Source: Treponema sp.
Lineage (GTDB): Bacteria > Spirochaetota > Spirochaetia > Treponematales > Treponemataceae
NCBI GenBank assembly: GCA_017629095.1
Contig: JAGBXW010000091.1
Coordinates: 1-52,322 of the forward strand
DNA: 52,322 nucleotides
Direction: 5' to 3'
Positions 7,403 to 18,582 of this stretch are shown piece after piece; position 1 is the stretch's first letter, and each line of letters starts with the position of its first letter. The position numbers were made by a program, and so were the translations under genes. The notes beneath the pieces are model-generated. The model was not told where the DNA came from and did not search any database. It saw only the letters and a list, made by a program, of their open reading frames with translations.

Positions 7403-7431
7403 AGTATAGCATAGGTTCAATTAAATGTAAA
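7403..7431 (-). promoter_or_regulatory. Promoter of the FliL-like gene (leaderless type)
   Basis: Minus-strand -35 TTTACA (7426-7431), 17-base spacer, -10 TATACT (7403-7408), then only seven bases to ATG. Transcription would begin at the start codon. Confidence 0.6.
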
Positions 7432-7449
7432 AGTGGTGGAGGATTCCAG

Positions 7450-7499
7450 TAGCCCACCGCCGCCTTACGCTTCCTTACGATTCGCTACGCTCAGAGGGC
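7450..7499 (+). repeat. GC-rich dispersed repeat, copy 1
   Basis: A 50-base GC-rich segment sharing TAGCCCACC, CGCCTTACGCTTC and CTCAGAGGGC, in that order, with 24652-24691 on the opposite strand. The middle part differs in length (16 versus 6 bases). It lies just after the hflX stop, in the gap before the FliL-like gene's promoter. Confidence 0.65.
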
Positions 7500-7507
7500 A
7501 GCGTCTC

Positions 7508-8779
7508 CTAAATAAACTCCTCCCACAGGTAATTTTCTAGTTGGGCTTGGAGGCCTTTAGATGAGCCGGGGCGGGCGGTGAGGTGGATGTGATTGTCGAG
7601 CCACTGTTCTTCTAAGATGACACCTTGTTGGCGGATTTGTTCTAGGAGCTTTACTTGTGTCAAGGGAATTTTGTAGGTGGCAACTGGTCCTGCAAGCTCT
7701 TGGGCAATGGCTTCCATCAGCTGGGGAAAGCCCGCCCCTGTAATGGCACTGACTTCTATGGCATTAGGGAAGCTGTTTTGTAGGGTGGTGCGACGTATAT
7801 CTAGTTTTTCCAACTGGTCAATTTTATTCAGTACAATGAGACGCTTGTTGTCGGTGGCTCCAATTTCTTCCAAAACCTGACAGACGGTTTCGTATTGTTC
7901 TATAGCAGCTCTATCTGAGGCATCTACCACCACCAGCAATAATTGAGCCTGTACCGCTTCTTCCAGAGTGGATTTAAAGGCATCCACCAGGCTGTGAGGC
8001 AGGTTGCTGATAAAGCCAACGGTGTCGGTTAAAAGCAATCCCGTACCACCTGCAATGGAAAGGCGGCGAGTGGTGGGATCCAGTGTGGCAAAGAGCTTGT
8101 CTTGAGCCAGCACTTGAGAGCCTGTGAGGGCATTGAGGAGGCTTGATTTTCCTGCATTGGTGTAGCCCACCAAGGCACAGGTTGGCAGGGGAATTTTTTC
8201 TCGGCGCTTTCGTTGGGTTTGTCGTTCCTGCACTACCTTTTCTAGCTCCCGCTTTACCTGCACAATGCGATTTTGGATGGTTCGTCTGTCTAGCTCCAGC
8301 TTTGTTTCTCCCGCTCCTTTGGAACCGTAGCTTCCGCCTCGCTGCCGTGCCATGTCGCCGTAGGAATGGGCTAGTCGTGGCAGTGAATAGGTAAGCTGGG
8401 CTAATTCTACTTGCAGAACGGCTTCCTTTGTTCTAGCTCGTTGGGCAAAGATGCGTAAAATCACTTCCTGACGGTCAAAAACAGGGATTCCCGCCAAGGT
8501 TTCCCAGTTGCGTTGACGAGTGGGGGTAATTTCTGTGTCAAAGATAATGCAATCTGCTTCCTGAGCTTCTGCCAGCTGGGCAATTTCTTGCGCCTTGCCA
8601 CTTCCAATACCAAAGCGAGCAATGGAGGCGGAGGAGCTTTTTTCAGGAAGGGGTACAATGTCTGCCACTTCCATGTCTAGGGTTTCTACAAGATTTTTCA
8701 GTTCTTGGGGATGCACCCACTGGGGCAGCACTAAAAGACATCGAACTTTTTTCTTGGCTTCTTCTTCAACTTCGTACAT
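7508..8779 (-). CDS. hflX: GTPase HflX
   Basis: A 423-residue HflX-type GTPase. Residues 1-190 form the N-terminal HflX domain with the glycine-rich loop RGGSYGSKGAGETKLELDRR (147-166). The G domain follows: P-loop GYTNAGKS (205-212), TLDPTT switch region, DTVGF (252-256) and NKID (318-321). A C-terminal extension ends at 423. HflX binds the ribosome and rescues or splits it under stress. It starts two bases after the pcrA stop at the end of the lolA-rodZ-rimO-pcrA-hflX run and has only a weak Shine-Dalgarno, consistent with coupling. Confidence 0.95.
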   Translation of the reverse strand: MYEVEEEAKKKVRCLLVLPQWVHPQELKNLVETLDMEVADIVPLPEKSSSASIARFGIGSGKAQEIAQLAEAQEADCIIFDTEITPTRQRNWETLAGIPVFDRQEVILRIFAQRARTKEAVLQVELAQLTYSLPRLAHSYGDMARQRGGSYGSKGAGETKLELDRRTIQNRIVQVKRELEKVVQERQTQRKRREKIPLPTCALVGYTNAGKSSLLNALTGSQVLAQDKLFATLDPTTRRLSIAGGTGLLLTDTVGFISNLPHSLVDAFKSTLEEAVQAQLLLVVVDASDRAAIEQYETVCQVLEEIGATDNKRLIVLNKIDQLEKLDIRRTTLQNSFPNAIEVSAITGAGFPQLMEAIAQELAGPVATYKIPLTQVKLLEQIRQQGVILEEQWLDNHIHLTARPGSSKGLQAQLENYLWEEFI

Positions 8780-8781
8780 GG

Positions 8782-11163
8782 CTATCTATCCGTAATCATC
8801 AGCTGGCTTTGGTATTCTGGCATAAATTGCTTTTCTGCTCCAGTTTCAAATTTCACCACCACCACAAATTCCTCTTCTTCCACACGGGTTCGCACAATGC
8901 CACCGTAGCCGTAATCGTCGTGATACACTGTGCGTCCGACCTTCCATTTTGCAGCTAAGGGATGGCTTTCTACCGATGGCTTTGCCTTTTGCTGACTTTG
9001 CTCCCGACGGAGGGCCTTGTAGCTGTAGGGAATTTCTCCTAGGTGGCGAAGATGGTGCTCCTTGATTTCCAGTAAAAATGGGCTGGGCATCATTTCCTCT
9101 AGGTGACCGTAGCGGATTCTCTTGCGGCAGGAGGTAAGCAAAAGCTGATTCTGGGCTCGGGTAACTCCCACGTAAAAAAGCCTGCGTTCTTCCTCCAAAT
9201 CTTGTTCTTTTTTATCCTGCCGAGGAAATACCCCAAATTCCAAGCCCGTTAAAATGACTCTAGGAAATTCCAGGCCCTTGGTGTTGTGAACGGTAATGAG
9301 GGTGACTGCATCTTGGTTTTCATCCTCACGATTTTCCAATGTCCTATCTAGCTGAATATGGTCAAGAAAGTCCAGCAAGCCTGCCATGGTCATGGGATAG
9401 AGCACCGCACTATTGGCTAATTCCTGAAGGTTGGCCACTCGCTGGGTGCCGGCAACCTCGTCTTGCATGGTGTGATAGGCAAGAAGGCCACTGAGCTCGT
9501 TGAGCTGTTCCACAAAATAAGACAGCTTTTTCTTGGGACTTTTCTTTACCGGCAGATTTTCTGATTCAGGAGAAGGCTGGCCTTTCTGCACATCCTGATA
9601 AAACAAGGTGTCTACTTGGTTTGCCAATTCTTCCACTGGCAACAGCTGCTTCTTGTTAGAATCCTCATCTAAAAGGCCCGAAAGATTTTCTAGCAAGGAG
9701 ACAAAATCTGCCAAGCCTGTCTTTGCTTTTTTTGTAGCCCCAGGAATTTCCGTCTTGCAGGTTGCCAAAAAGTTTCCCTCAGTTTGGGATTTTGCCAGCT
9801 CCACAATTTTTTCCTGGGTTTTGTCTCCAATACCTCGTGAGGGTTTATTGATAATGCGACGAAAGGCAATTTCATCCTGAGGATTTGCCACCAAGGACAG
9901 GATTGCCAGTGCATCTTTAATTTCCTCTCGGTCGTAAAATTTCAAAGCTCCCACAATGGTGTAGGGAATTTTTCTATGGAGAAACTCCGTCTCAAATCCC
10001 AGGGATTGAGCATTTGTTCGATACAGTACTGCCCAGTCGCTGTAGGGAATACCCTTTTCGTAGGCTTTTTGAATCACATCGGCACAAAAGGCTGTTTCAT
10101 CCTGAGAATTGTCTAAAAAGGTAAGGGCTGGCAAGGCTCCTGCAGGCCGTGTGGGTTTTAGGCTTTTGTCAAAGCGGTCAGTGTTATTGCAGATGGAGTC
10201 GTTGGCAGTGGTAAGAATTTGTGGAGTGGAACGATAATTTTTTTCCAGCTTGATAATATCTGTACCTTGAAATTGCTTGGGAAAATTCAAGATATTTTGT
10301 ACTTCCGCCCCACGGAAGCTGTAGATTGACTGGTCATCGTCTCCCACCACGCACACGTAGGTGTCATCTCCCACTAAATGACGCAGCAGCTTGAATTGGG
10401 CTGTATTGGAATCCTGATACTCATCCACCATAATGACACTGAATCGGCGATGCATGTGCTGGCGAATGAGCTCATGCTGCTCCATCAATTTAACAGGCAA
10501 CATAATCAAATCCCCAAAGTCAATGTTGCCTGTTTCTCGCAATCGCTGCTGATAGGCTTCGTAGGCTCGGGGAAAAATCTCAGAAGAATCGATATTGTAC
10601 AGCTCTGGGGAATCTGGCTCCCAGCAATAATCCTTTGCACGGGCAATTTTCCCTGCCAAAGCCTTTGCTTCCTGACGATTCAGTTGTGGCATGGCCTTGT
10701 GCATGAGGGTGGCAGAATCTTCGTCATCGTAGACGGTAAAGTTTTTGTGGATTCCAGCCTTGTCTGTATATTGACGGAGGAACCAGGAACCAAAGGAGTG
10801 AAAAGTTCTTAAGTTAGCGTGAATAGAACGAGGCTCCAAAAAATGGGCTCGTTCAGCCATTTCCTGTGCAGCCTTTTTTGTAAAGGTAACTGCAAGAATG
10901 GAGTAGGGATCTACCTTTTTTTCACCAATGAGATAGGCAATTTTTGTGGTAATAACACGAGTTTTTCCAGAACCAGCCCCAGCTAAAATCAGCAGAGACT
11001 TTCCTTGGTGAACAACGGCTTGTCGTTGCTCCTCATTTAAAACAGAAAGATATTCCTCTGAGGTAGGATGACTGCGACTTCCGGTGGTAGGCTGGTTCCT
11101 TTGTTTTGTGGGGGAAGGAAGCTGGGCTCCATCTTCTGGGATGGAGTCCCATTCCTGGCTCAT
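8782..11163 (-). CDS. pcrA: ATP-dependent DNA helicase PcrA/UvrD
   Basis: A 793-residue superfamily 1A helicase. In order: Q motif LNEEQRQAV (42-50), Walker A AGAGSGKT (61-68), TFTKKAAQEM (Ia), DEYQDSN (II), VVGDDDQSIYSFRGA (III), LEKNYRST (IV), TVHNTKGLEF (V) and EERRLFYVGVTRAQ (VI). The C-terminus after about 735 (VGRTVYHDDYGYGGIVRTRVEEEEFVVVVKFETGAEKQF) resembles the Tudor-like tail of PcrA, which favours PcrA over UvrD. It unwinds DNA 3'-5' in repair and at stalled polymerases. The start overlaps the rimO stop (ATGA), so translation is coupled. The first 35 residues are a polar extension. Confidence 0.92.
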   Translation of the reverse strand: MSQEWDSIPEDGAQLPSPTKQRNQPTTGSRSHPTSEEYLSVLNEEQRQAVVHQGKSLLILAGAGSGKTRVITTKIAYLIGEKKVDPYSILAVTFTKKAAQEMAERAHFLEPRSIHANLRTFHSFGSWFLRQYTDKAGIHKNFTVYDDEDSATLMHKAMPQLNRQEAKALAGKIARAKDYCWEPDSPELYNIDSSEIFPRAYEAYQQRLRETGNIDFGDLIMLPVKLMEQHELIRQHMHRRFSVIMVDEYQDSNTAQFKLLRHLVGDDTYVCVVGDDDQSIYSFRGAEVQNILNFPKQFQGTDIIKLEKNYRSTPQILTTANDSICNNTDRFDKSLKPTRPAGALPALTFLDNSQDETAFCADVIQKAYEKGIPYSDWAVLYRTNAQSLGFETEFLHRKIPYTIVGALKFYDREEIKDALAILSLVANPQDEIAFRRIINKPSRGIGDKTQEKIVELAKSQTEGNFLATCKTEIPGATKKAKTGLADFVSLLENLSGLLDEDSNKKQLLPVEELANQVDTLFYQDVQKGQPSPESENLPVKKSPKKKLSYFVEQLNELSGLLAYHTMQDEVAGTQRVANLQELANSAVLYPMTMAGLLDFLDHIQLDRTLENREDENQDAVTLITVHNTKGLEFPRVILTGLEFGVFPRQDKKEQDLEEERRLFYVGVTRAQNQLLLTSCRKRIRYGHLEEMMPSPFLLEIKEHHLRHLGEIPYSYKALRREQSQQKAKPSVESHPLAAKWKVGRTVYHDDYGYGGIVRTRVEEEEFVVVVKFETGAEKQFMPEYQSQLMITDR

Positions 11164-12572
11164 ACAATGGCTCCAGTAAGATCAACACCGCTGCTTCCTG
11201 TTACCAGCACAGAAACCATGTTACCGCTGGCCACAAGGTGGGCTTGATCTTCTAGATCGTAGCTTACTACTACCGCTCCATCTACCTCTGGAGCCTGGAA
11301 CCAACAGCGACCAATAGCCAAACCATTTCCTTCGCCGTCTCCACCTTCAATTACTTCTTCAATAAGCACATCGTAGGTGCGACCAGTTCGCTGGGACAAT
11401 CGCTTTGCTGTCATTTCCTCTTGCAGGGCTTGTAGTGCCTTATTACGCTTTTCTGCAATTTTCTTTGGCACTTGATTTTCCATTCTGCCAGCAGGGGTAT
11501 CCTCTTCCTTGCTGTAGGTAAAACTTCCCGCCCAGTCTGGTTCAATGGCGGTAATAAAATTCAATGTGTCAGTGGCATTTTCTTCTGTTTCACCAGGGAA
11601 ACCTACCAAAAAGGTGGAACGTACAGCTGCTTCGCCAAGACAAGGATTCCAGGTTTGAGCCTTCAGTTTTTGCACAAGCTCGGTGTATTCCTGACCGGTA
11701 CCAATTCTGTTCATGGCCTTGATGATAGGATCTGAGCCACTCTGAAAGGGAATGTCAAAATAAGGCAACAAGCGAGGATCTGCAACCATAACAGGAAGAA
11801 TATCCAAGGGAAAGTGATCTGGATGAATATATAAAAGTCGAATCCAAAATTTTCCCTCTAGTTTGGAAATTCCTTCCAAAAGTTGGCACAAGGGACTTTT
11901 TTTATCTCCTGTTCCATCAAATTGACTCCAGATTTCCTTTTTGATTGGATTTGCTCCATCCATTCCATAGGAAGCAGAATCCTGTCCCACAAGATTAATT
12001 TCCACAATGCCACGGTTCAGCAAGGATTGAATCTCGTCAATAATATCCTGAGCAGGACGACTTCTCATGTTTCCACGAATGCCAGGAATGGCACAGAAAG
12101 AACAACGACTGTCACATCCTTCGCTAATTTTTACGTAGGCTGACCCTGGGAAAGAAAGTAATTCTTCTCGTTCACCACAACAAACACCTTCTTGGTCGTA
12201 GGTTTCCACAGGACGCTGACCTTCTATTATGGAATCTACAACGGCATCTACTGCAGATAAGTCTCCGTTACCGATAATTCCGTCGGCTTCTGGTAAATCC
12301 TCTGCCAAACTTTCAGCATAACGTTCAGACAAGCAACCTGCAAGTAAAACCTTTGCATGAGGATAGCTTGTTTTTGCATCAATTACCGCTTCTAGGGACT
12401 CTCGTTTAGCACTTTCAATAAAGCCACAAGAATTTACGATAATGAGATCTGCTTCTTCGGGGGTATTCACCCGCTTCATTCCTTTGTGAAGGAGGCGAGT
12501 GAGAATCAATTCTCCGTCAATTTGATTTTTAGCACAACCATGCTGATCAAGAAAAAAACTAGTCAAGGCCAA
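11160..12572 (-). CDS. rimO: Ribosomal protein S12 methylthiotransferase RimO
   Basis: A 470-residue radical-SAM methylthiotransferase. The N-terminal MTTase domain has Cys13, Cys49 and Cys80 for one iron-sulphur cluster. The radical-SAM CxxxCxxC is Cys153, Cys157, Cys160 (CDSRCSFC), and a TRAM-type C-terminal region occupies about 400-470. The opening DQHGCAKNQIDGE separates it from MiaB and fits RimO, which thiomethylates an aspartate of S12. The only possible starts are TTG codons (12570-12572, or two codons later), because a stop precedes the first; it overlaps the RodZ-like gene by 14 bases. Lack of a normal Shine-Dalgarno supports translational coupling. Confidence 0.93.
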   Translation of the reverse strand: MALTSFFLDQHGCAKNQIDGELILTRLLHKGMKRVNTPEEADLIIVNSCGFIESAKRESLEAVIDAKTSYPHAKVLLAGCLSERYAESLAEDLPEADGIIGNGDLSAVDAVVDSIIEGQRPVETYDQEGVCCGEREELLSFPGSAYVKISEGCDSRCSFCAIPGIRGNMRSRPAQDIIDEIQSLLNRGIVEINLVGQDSASYGMDGANPIKKEIWSQFDGTGDKKSPLCQLLEGISKLEGKFWIRLLYIHPDHFPLDILPVMVADPRLLPYFDIPFQSGSDPIIKAMNRIGTGQEYTELVQKLKAQTWNPCLGEAAVRSTFLVGFPGETEENATDTLNFITAIEPDWAGSFTYSKEEDTPAGRMENQVPKKIAEKRNKALQALQEEMTAKRLSQRTGRTYDVLIEEVIEGGDGEGNGLAIGRCWFQAPEVDGAVVVSYDLEDQAHLVASGNMVSVLVTGSSGVDLTGAIV

Positions 12573-13647
12573 TCACCACCAATTTATAAGCTCCGGGGGC
12601 TTCACGCACCCATTTAATATCTTCAGCTACAACTTGTCCTGCCTTACCAATTTCAAGGTCGTAATGCTTTAAGCCTGCTTGCACCTGAATTTTTGCAGCA
12701 TTAATATTGGACAACCACAAACGCACTCCATTACTTGACTGAATGGTAAGCATATCACCTGCTGTGTAATAATCTTCCACTTCTTCCTGAGAGTCTATTT
12801 TGTAACGAATCATACAGGCTGCACGAACAGTAATCGTTGTGGTAAAGGGATAGGCTCTGTTGTCTTCATGAATGGTGTATCGCTGATTTGCTACTTGGGA
12901 AGCTTCTGGAATGCTTTCCAAGTCAGTTTGAGCCGCTGCTGCAAGACTTTCATCTTTCAGGAGAACACGAATTTCTGCTCCACGGCTTGCATCATTGCGA
13001 GAAATATCAGAAAGATACACGATAACTTCTGCTCCACCTTGGCCGTCAATATCCAACTCTCGTTCTTCACTGAGTTCCAGTGTTTGAGTTCCAGCTGGAG
13101 TAATGATTTGTAGTTCATTCAAGGTTTGACCAATAATCAAATCAATTTCTCCTTCTTGAGAAGGAATGGCAAGAATATCTCCCTTGTAAACACGCTCTGT
13201 AAAAGGCTTGTCTGTAAGGACATAACGATTTTTATCGATTGTTGCAGAGAGTACTGTAGTTTCATCAATAACTTCTTCCTTGTTAAAGAAGAAAAACCAA
13301 AGGGCAATACCTGCTCCCACCACCACGAGGACAATGGCTGTAATAATGAGGGGAAGAATGAATTTAGGTTTTGACCGTTGCAAAAGAGAAGGAGGAATGG
13401 GGGCTTCTTGAATCTTTTTTGCTCGATACAAGGAGGTTATTCGTCCCACATCTACTTCCAGATATTCTGCATAATTCTTGAGAAATCCCATTAAGTATGT
13501 TTCACTGGGAAATTTATCAAGGGACTCCTGTTCCAAGGCCTGTAGATAGGTCTTGGAAATAACGGTCTCGTTAGCAGCTGTTTCTATGTCAATATTTTTT
13601 TTCTCTCGAGCCTCTCTCAAGAGCTTTCCAAAGCTTTCCATTGCCAT
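12559..13647 (-). CDS. RodZ-like protein: helix-turn-helix domain, one membrane helix, periplasmic tail
   Basis: A 362-residue protein. Residues 5-75 form a Cro-type helix-turn-helix (FGKLLREAREKKNIDIETAANETVISKTYLQALEQ), followed by a proline/lysine linker, a membrane helix at 96-121 and a 240-residue beta-rich extracytoplasmic region ending LVVIGLD. This order is that of RodZ, which links the MreB cytoskeleton to cell-wall synthesis. In a spirochaete with flexible walls the role may differ. Spacing from the lolA-like gene is three bases. The Shine-Dalgarno is poor (GGAAT), and a second ATG two codons on is possible. Confidence 0.78.
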   Translation of the reverse strand: MAMESFGKLLREAREKKNIDIETAANETVISKTYLQALEQESLDKFPSETYLMGFLKNYAEYLEVDVGRITSLYRAKKIQEAPIPPSLLQRSKPKFILPLIITAIVLVVVGAGIALWFFFFNKEEVIDETTVLSATIDKNRYVLTDKPFTERVYKGDILAIPSQEGEIDLIIGQTLNELQIITPAGTQTLELSEERELDIDGQGGAEVIVYLSDISRNDASRGAEIRVLLKDESLAAAAQTDLESIPEASQVANQRYTIHEDNRAYPFTTTITVRAACMIRYKIDSQEEVEDYYTAGDMLTIQSSNGVRLWLSNINAAKIQVQAGLKHYDLEIGKAGQVVAEDIKWVREAPGAYKLVVIGLD

Positions 13648-13650
13648 TTT

Positions 13651-14358
13651 TTATTCCGAAAACAAAAAGTTATTGAAGTTATTTGCATCTGATGGAGCAT
13701 CGTATACAAATCTTTGATCAGGGATATTTTGATTCAAGTTATAGTTGTAGAAGTAAAACACAAAGGTTTGCCCCTGAGTTGTTAAGGCTTCTACCTGACG
13801 AATCAGTTTCGTTTCTGGCACAATAGCCAATTTTATTCGACGAAATCCTTCTGATGAGTTTCTTGGATAGAGAACAAGTTTTACTACTTGTTCAGGATTG
13901 CTTTCACTGAGGGGAACTGGATCTTGCCCCACCTCGTAGGCTACTGAATAATAGCGACTCATTAAAGCTAAGCCCTGAGGGGTGGCTAAATTCATTCCAG
14001 CCTGATCTGTGGAAGGAGAAACTGATTGTTTAAGATTTGATGAAATGCCAGGCAAATGAATGGTCAAGGTATCTCCGTTAAAGAGAATGACCTGTTCTTT
14101 AGGATTGGTAAAATCAATCCGTAAAAGATTAGGTCGCTTAAAAGAAACTTGTCCTGCCATTTGACTACGACCAGCAGTAATGTTCATGGTTGCTTCATAG
14201 TCTTTAATTGTTCCGTAAAATTCAGAAACAGACTGAAAAAATTTGGCAGCAGTAGTAATGTTTTGTGAAAAAACCTGTCCAACTCCACCAATGAGCAGAA
14301 TCCCTGAAATAAAAATAATTTGAAGACGCTGTTTTTTTGTCAAGTGAATGTTCTCCAT
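13651..14358 (-). CDS. LolA-family outer-membrane lipoprotein carrier protein
   Basis: A 235-residue exported protein with an N-terminal signal helix (about 13-31, ending VFSQ). The mature part reads as LolA: SVSEFYGTIKDYEATMNI, QVSFKRPNLLRIDFTNPKEQVILFNGDTLTIHLP, and RIKLAIVPETKLIRQVEALTTQGQTFVFYFYNYNLN. LolA carries lipoproteins across the periplasm to the outer membrane, an important job in spirochaetes, whose surface is lipoprotein-rich. It is the first gene of a run that continues with rodZ-like, rimO, pcrA and hflX. No Shine-Dalgarno; the predicted transcript starts four or five bases before ATG. Confidence 0.82.
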   Translation of the reverse strand: MENIHLTKKQRLQIIFISGILLIGGVGQVFSQNITTAAKFFQSVSEFYGTIKDYEATMNITAGRSQMAGQVSFKRPNLLRIDFTNPKEQVILFNGDTLTIHLPGISSNLKQSVSPSTDQAGMNLATPQGLALMSRYYSVAYEVGQDPVPLSESNPEQVVKLVLYPRNSSEGFRRIKLAIVPETKLIRQVEALTTQGQTFVFYFYNYNLNQNIPDQRFVYDAPSDANNFNNFLFSE

Positions 14359-14369
14359 ATACAGTTCCC

Positions 14370-14398
14370 ATATTAGAGAAGAAAGAGGGTAAAGTCAA
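14370..14398 (-). promoter_or_regulatory. Promoter of the lolA-rodZ-rimO-pcrA-hflX run
   Basis: Minus-strand -35 TTGACT (14393-14398), 17-base spacer, -10 TAATAT (14370-14375), then 11 bases to the ATG, giving a leader of only a few bases. Confidence 0.65.
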
Positions 14399-14415
14399 GC
14401 AATAAGAAATTTGAC

Positions 14416-14460
14416 AAAATTGCCCCAAATTAAAAAAACTGCTAACATTGGGGCAATTTT
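14416..14460. terminator. Terminator after the transmembrane chemoreceptor
   Basis: Perfect 13-base arms (AAAATTGCCCCAA and its complement) around a 19-base loop, just after the minus-strand chemoreceptor gene and upstream of the lolA promoter. A-rich and T-rich arm ends allow function on either strand. Confidence 0.75.
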
Positions 14461-14465
14461 TGACG

Positions 14466-16649
14466 CTAGAGTTTATACTTTTTTGTTAATCCGTGGAGAA
14501 CGTGAACAGCTTCATCGTTTTGGACGGTATTATTGCTGATGATGCCGATAGATTCGTTAATAGTTCCTGCTGCCTGACTGATTTTGCTGGAATTCCCTTG
14601 AACTTCCTGAGTCAATTTGTTTAGATGCTTCATTTCATTCAAGATAACATCAGTGCCAGTATTCATTTCTTGGGAACTATTGTGAATATTATGAGTAATT
14701 TGCTGCATATTTTCCAAGGCAATTAGAACTTGGCGACTTCCAGCATTTTGCTCATTCATGGCAAGACTTACTTGCTGAACCAAATTGTTTGCCACATCGA
14801 TTTTGTTGGCTACTGAGTCAAAGAGTGAGTCTGCCTTTGCTGTTGCGATTACGATAGAATCAATGGAAGCAACAATGCCCTTCAATTCATTTGCAATAAT
14901 TTTAGACTGAGAGGCGGAATCTTCTGCGAGCTTTCTAATTTCTGTAGCAACTACGGAGAAGCCCTTTCCAGATTCTCCCGCATGTGCGGCTTCAATGGCG
15001 GCATTCATAGCCAAAAGATTTGTTTGACTAGCAATGGTGTCAATAACCTTGTTGGTAGCCAGCAAACGAGAAGACTGATTAGATACATTGTGTACCAACT
15101 CCTGAACAGTGTTGATACTATCTTTACCTTCTGTAGAAGCCGTGTGGAGTTCTGTGTAGCTAGCACTAGCCTTTTCCAAATTAGTCGATATGGCGTTGAT
15201 ACTTGCTACCATTTGGTGAATGGCAGCAGATGATTCTTCTACAGAAGAAGATTGGCTTGAAATTTGGTTGGTAAGATTGTTTATGTTTTTAGTGATTTGC
15301 TCTACGGTTCCCATAGTTTCTGTGCAGCTATGAGATTGTTCTTCTACCTTCAGGTGAAGCTGGGAAATAGCTGAGGTGATGGAGTGCAAATCTACAGAAA
15401 TATCATCTACCCGTGTTTTAAGGGTGGCAGAGGTTGCTCCCATCTTGTTGGATTCATTTGCAATACTGGAAATCAAGTCATAACGAGCTTCCATGAATTT
15501 GTTAAAGCTCTTTCCGAGTTCTCCCACTTCATCCTGGCGAGAAGTGTCCATCCGGAAGCCTAAGTCTCCAGTTCCAGAACTCAGTTGATTTAATGCAGTT
15601 CCAATCTGAAGAATTGGCTTTGTAAATTGGCCACTGATATATATGGATGCTATAATTACAATGATTGAAATAATCAGGGTCAACATCACTGTGATGATTT
15701 TAATTGTAGACATAACACCAAGTAATGTTGATTCTGGTGTCAACAGATACACGTCATAGGGTGTCCCTTCGGCACTGCTATGAAAGATATAGGCTGACTT
15801 TTTGTTCCACTTGAAGGTGTCCATGGTGCTGTTGGTTTTTTGCAGATCCAGAATGATATTTTTAACATCTGTGGGAAGATCTGCTGTGGCATCGATTTTT
15901 AGCGGATCTGTGGAATAGTTTCGATACCCTTTCTGTTTATCATCGTATTGATACAAATACATGATATCTTTGTCATTACTGGTAATAATGAGCAAGCTAT
16001 TTATATCAAAGAGGCTTTGGAAATCGGATAACATAACATCTGCTTGATGGTTCAAAGTATCTGTAGACATACTGATACAAAATGCTCCGATAACTTCGCC
16101 GGTATCATTTTTTCTGATGGCTGATGAAATTGCCATAAGCTTGATTTTTTCTGCTACGGCAATATACATATCTGATACTGTTTGTTTGTCTTGATTGTGG
16201 GGATTGTCTACAACAACATTTTTATGCCAAGCGAGGTGACTTAAGTTTTTTGGCTTTGCATTGGGGTCTGTATCATCATCAGAAACTAAGTAATTTAAGG
16301 CTGGATTTCCTTCGATAGGTTCATACCAATAATGGCCGTCAACAGTGGACATGGCAAAGGCTCGTGCTTCCGGATATTTTTGGGAAACAGGAGCTAGGGC
16401 TTTTTTGATGGTAAGCCAGTCTTGTTCTTGTACGGCAGGCATTCGGCTTAAGGCATCAACAGTTGTTTTCCACTTGTCAAAATAAGCAACGAGTCTGTCA
16501 CGAATGGTGTCGGTATACCGGTGACCCGATGCTTCTTGCATTTCTCTCACTGAAACACCCATACTCTGGTAGAGGAATACCATTCCAGACAACAAAGGAA
16601 TGAGTACTATTGCAAGAAAGGTGAAACTTAATTTGGCTTTGATTTTCAT
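14466..16649 (-). CDS. Transmembrane methyl-accepting chemotaxis protein with periplasmic sensor
   Basis: A 727-residue chemoreceptor. Membrane helix 1 at about 7-27, a periplasmic sensor of about 285 residues that looks like a double-Cache type ([52 protein letters not shown]), membrane helix 2 at about 313-337, a HAMP domain, and the cytoplasmic signalling region with the hairpin tip [44 protein letters not shown]. The ligand is unknown. The start was set at the ATG with GGGGG four bases before it. It is a single gene with its own terminator; it signals to the CheA/CheW encoded 17 kb away. Confidence 0.92.
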   Translation of the reverse strand: MKIKAKLSFTFLAIVLIPLLSGMVFLYQSMGVSVREMQEASGHRYTDTIRDRLVAYFDKWKTTVDALSRMPAVQEQDWLTIKKALAPVSQKYPEARAFAMSTVDGHYWYEPIEGNPALNYLVSDDDTDPNAKPKNLSHLAWHKNVVVDNPHNQDKQTVSDMYIAVAEKIKLMAISSAIRKNDTGEVIGAFCISMSTDTLNHQADVMLSDFQSLFDINSLLIITSNDKDIMYLYQYDDKQKGYRNYSTDPLKIDATADLPTDVKNIILDLQKTNSTMDTFKWNKKSAYIFHSSAEGTPYDVYLLTPESTLLGVMSTIKIITVMLTLIISIIVIIASIYISGQFTKPILQIGTALNQLSSGTGDLGFRMDTSRQDEVGELGKSFNKFMEARYDLISSIANESNKMGATSATLKTRVDDISVDLHSITSAISQLHLKVEEQSHSCTETMGTVEQITKNINNLTNQISSQSSSVEESSAAIHQMVASINAISTNLEKASASYTELHTASTEGKDSINTVQELVHNVSNQSSRLLATNKVIDTIASQTNLLAMNAAIEAAHAGESGKGFSVVATEIRKLAEDSASQSKIIANELKGIVASIDSIVIATAKADSLFDSVANKIDVANNLVQQVSLAMNEQNAGSRQVLIALENMQQITHNIHNSSQEMNTGTDVILNEMKHLNKLTQEVQGNSSKISQAAGTINESIGIISNNTVQNDEAVHVLHGLTKKYKL

Positions 16650-16763
16650 GAAACCCCCAATTGCCTGCATTCAATTAGGATAACAGACATTCAATTTTAT
16701 ACCAGACATCCAAAATTGTAAAGTTTTTATTTTTAAAAAATGGAGTTTAGAAAAAGGGGAATA

Positions 16764-16791
16764 AAAATGGGCTGCCCCAGTGGAGCAGCCC
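16764..16791 (-). terminator. Intrinsic terminator of groEL
   Basis: GGGCTGC / GCAGCCC arms with a nine-base loop, followed on the minus strand by ATTTTTATT. It lies about 40 bases after the groEL stop. Confidence 0.8.
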
Positions 16792-16828
16792 AGTCTATCT
16801 GTTATCTAATTATGATTTATTTACGGAA

Positions 16829-18523
<1,695 letters not shown>

Positions 18524-18536
18524 TTATCTTAACCTA

Positions 18537-18565
18537 AAGATATAAAATATTTTGCTGAATGGCAA
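18537..18565 (-). promoter_or_regulatory. Promoter of groEL
   Basis: Minus-strand -35 TTGCCA (18560-18565), 17-base spacer, -10 TATCTT (18537-18542), leaving a leader of about 60 bases. Confidence 0.5.
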
Positions 18566-18582
18566 GTAAAGTGGAGTAAGTT

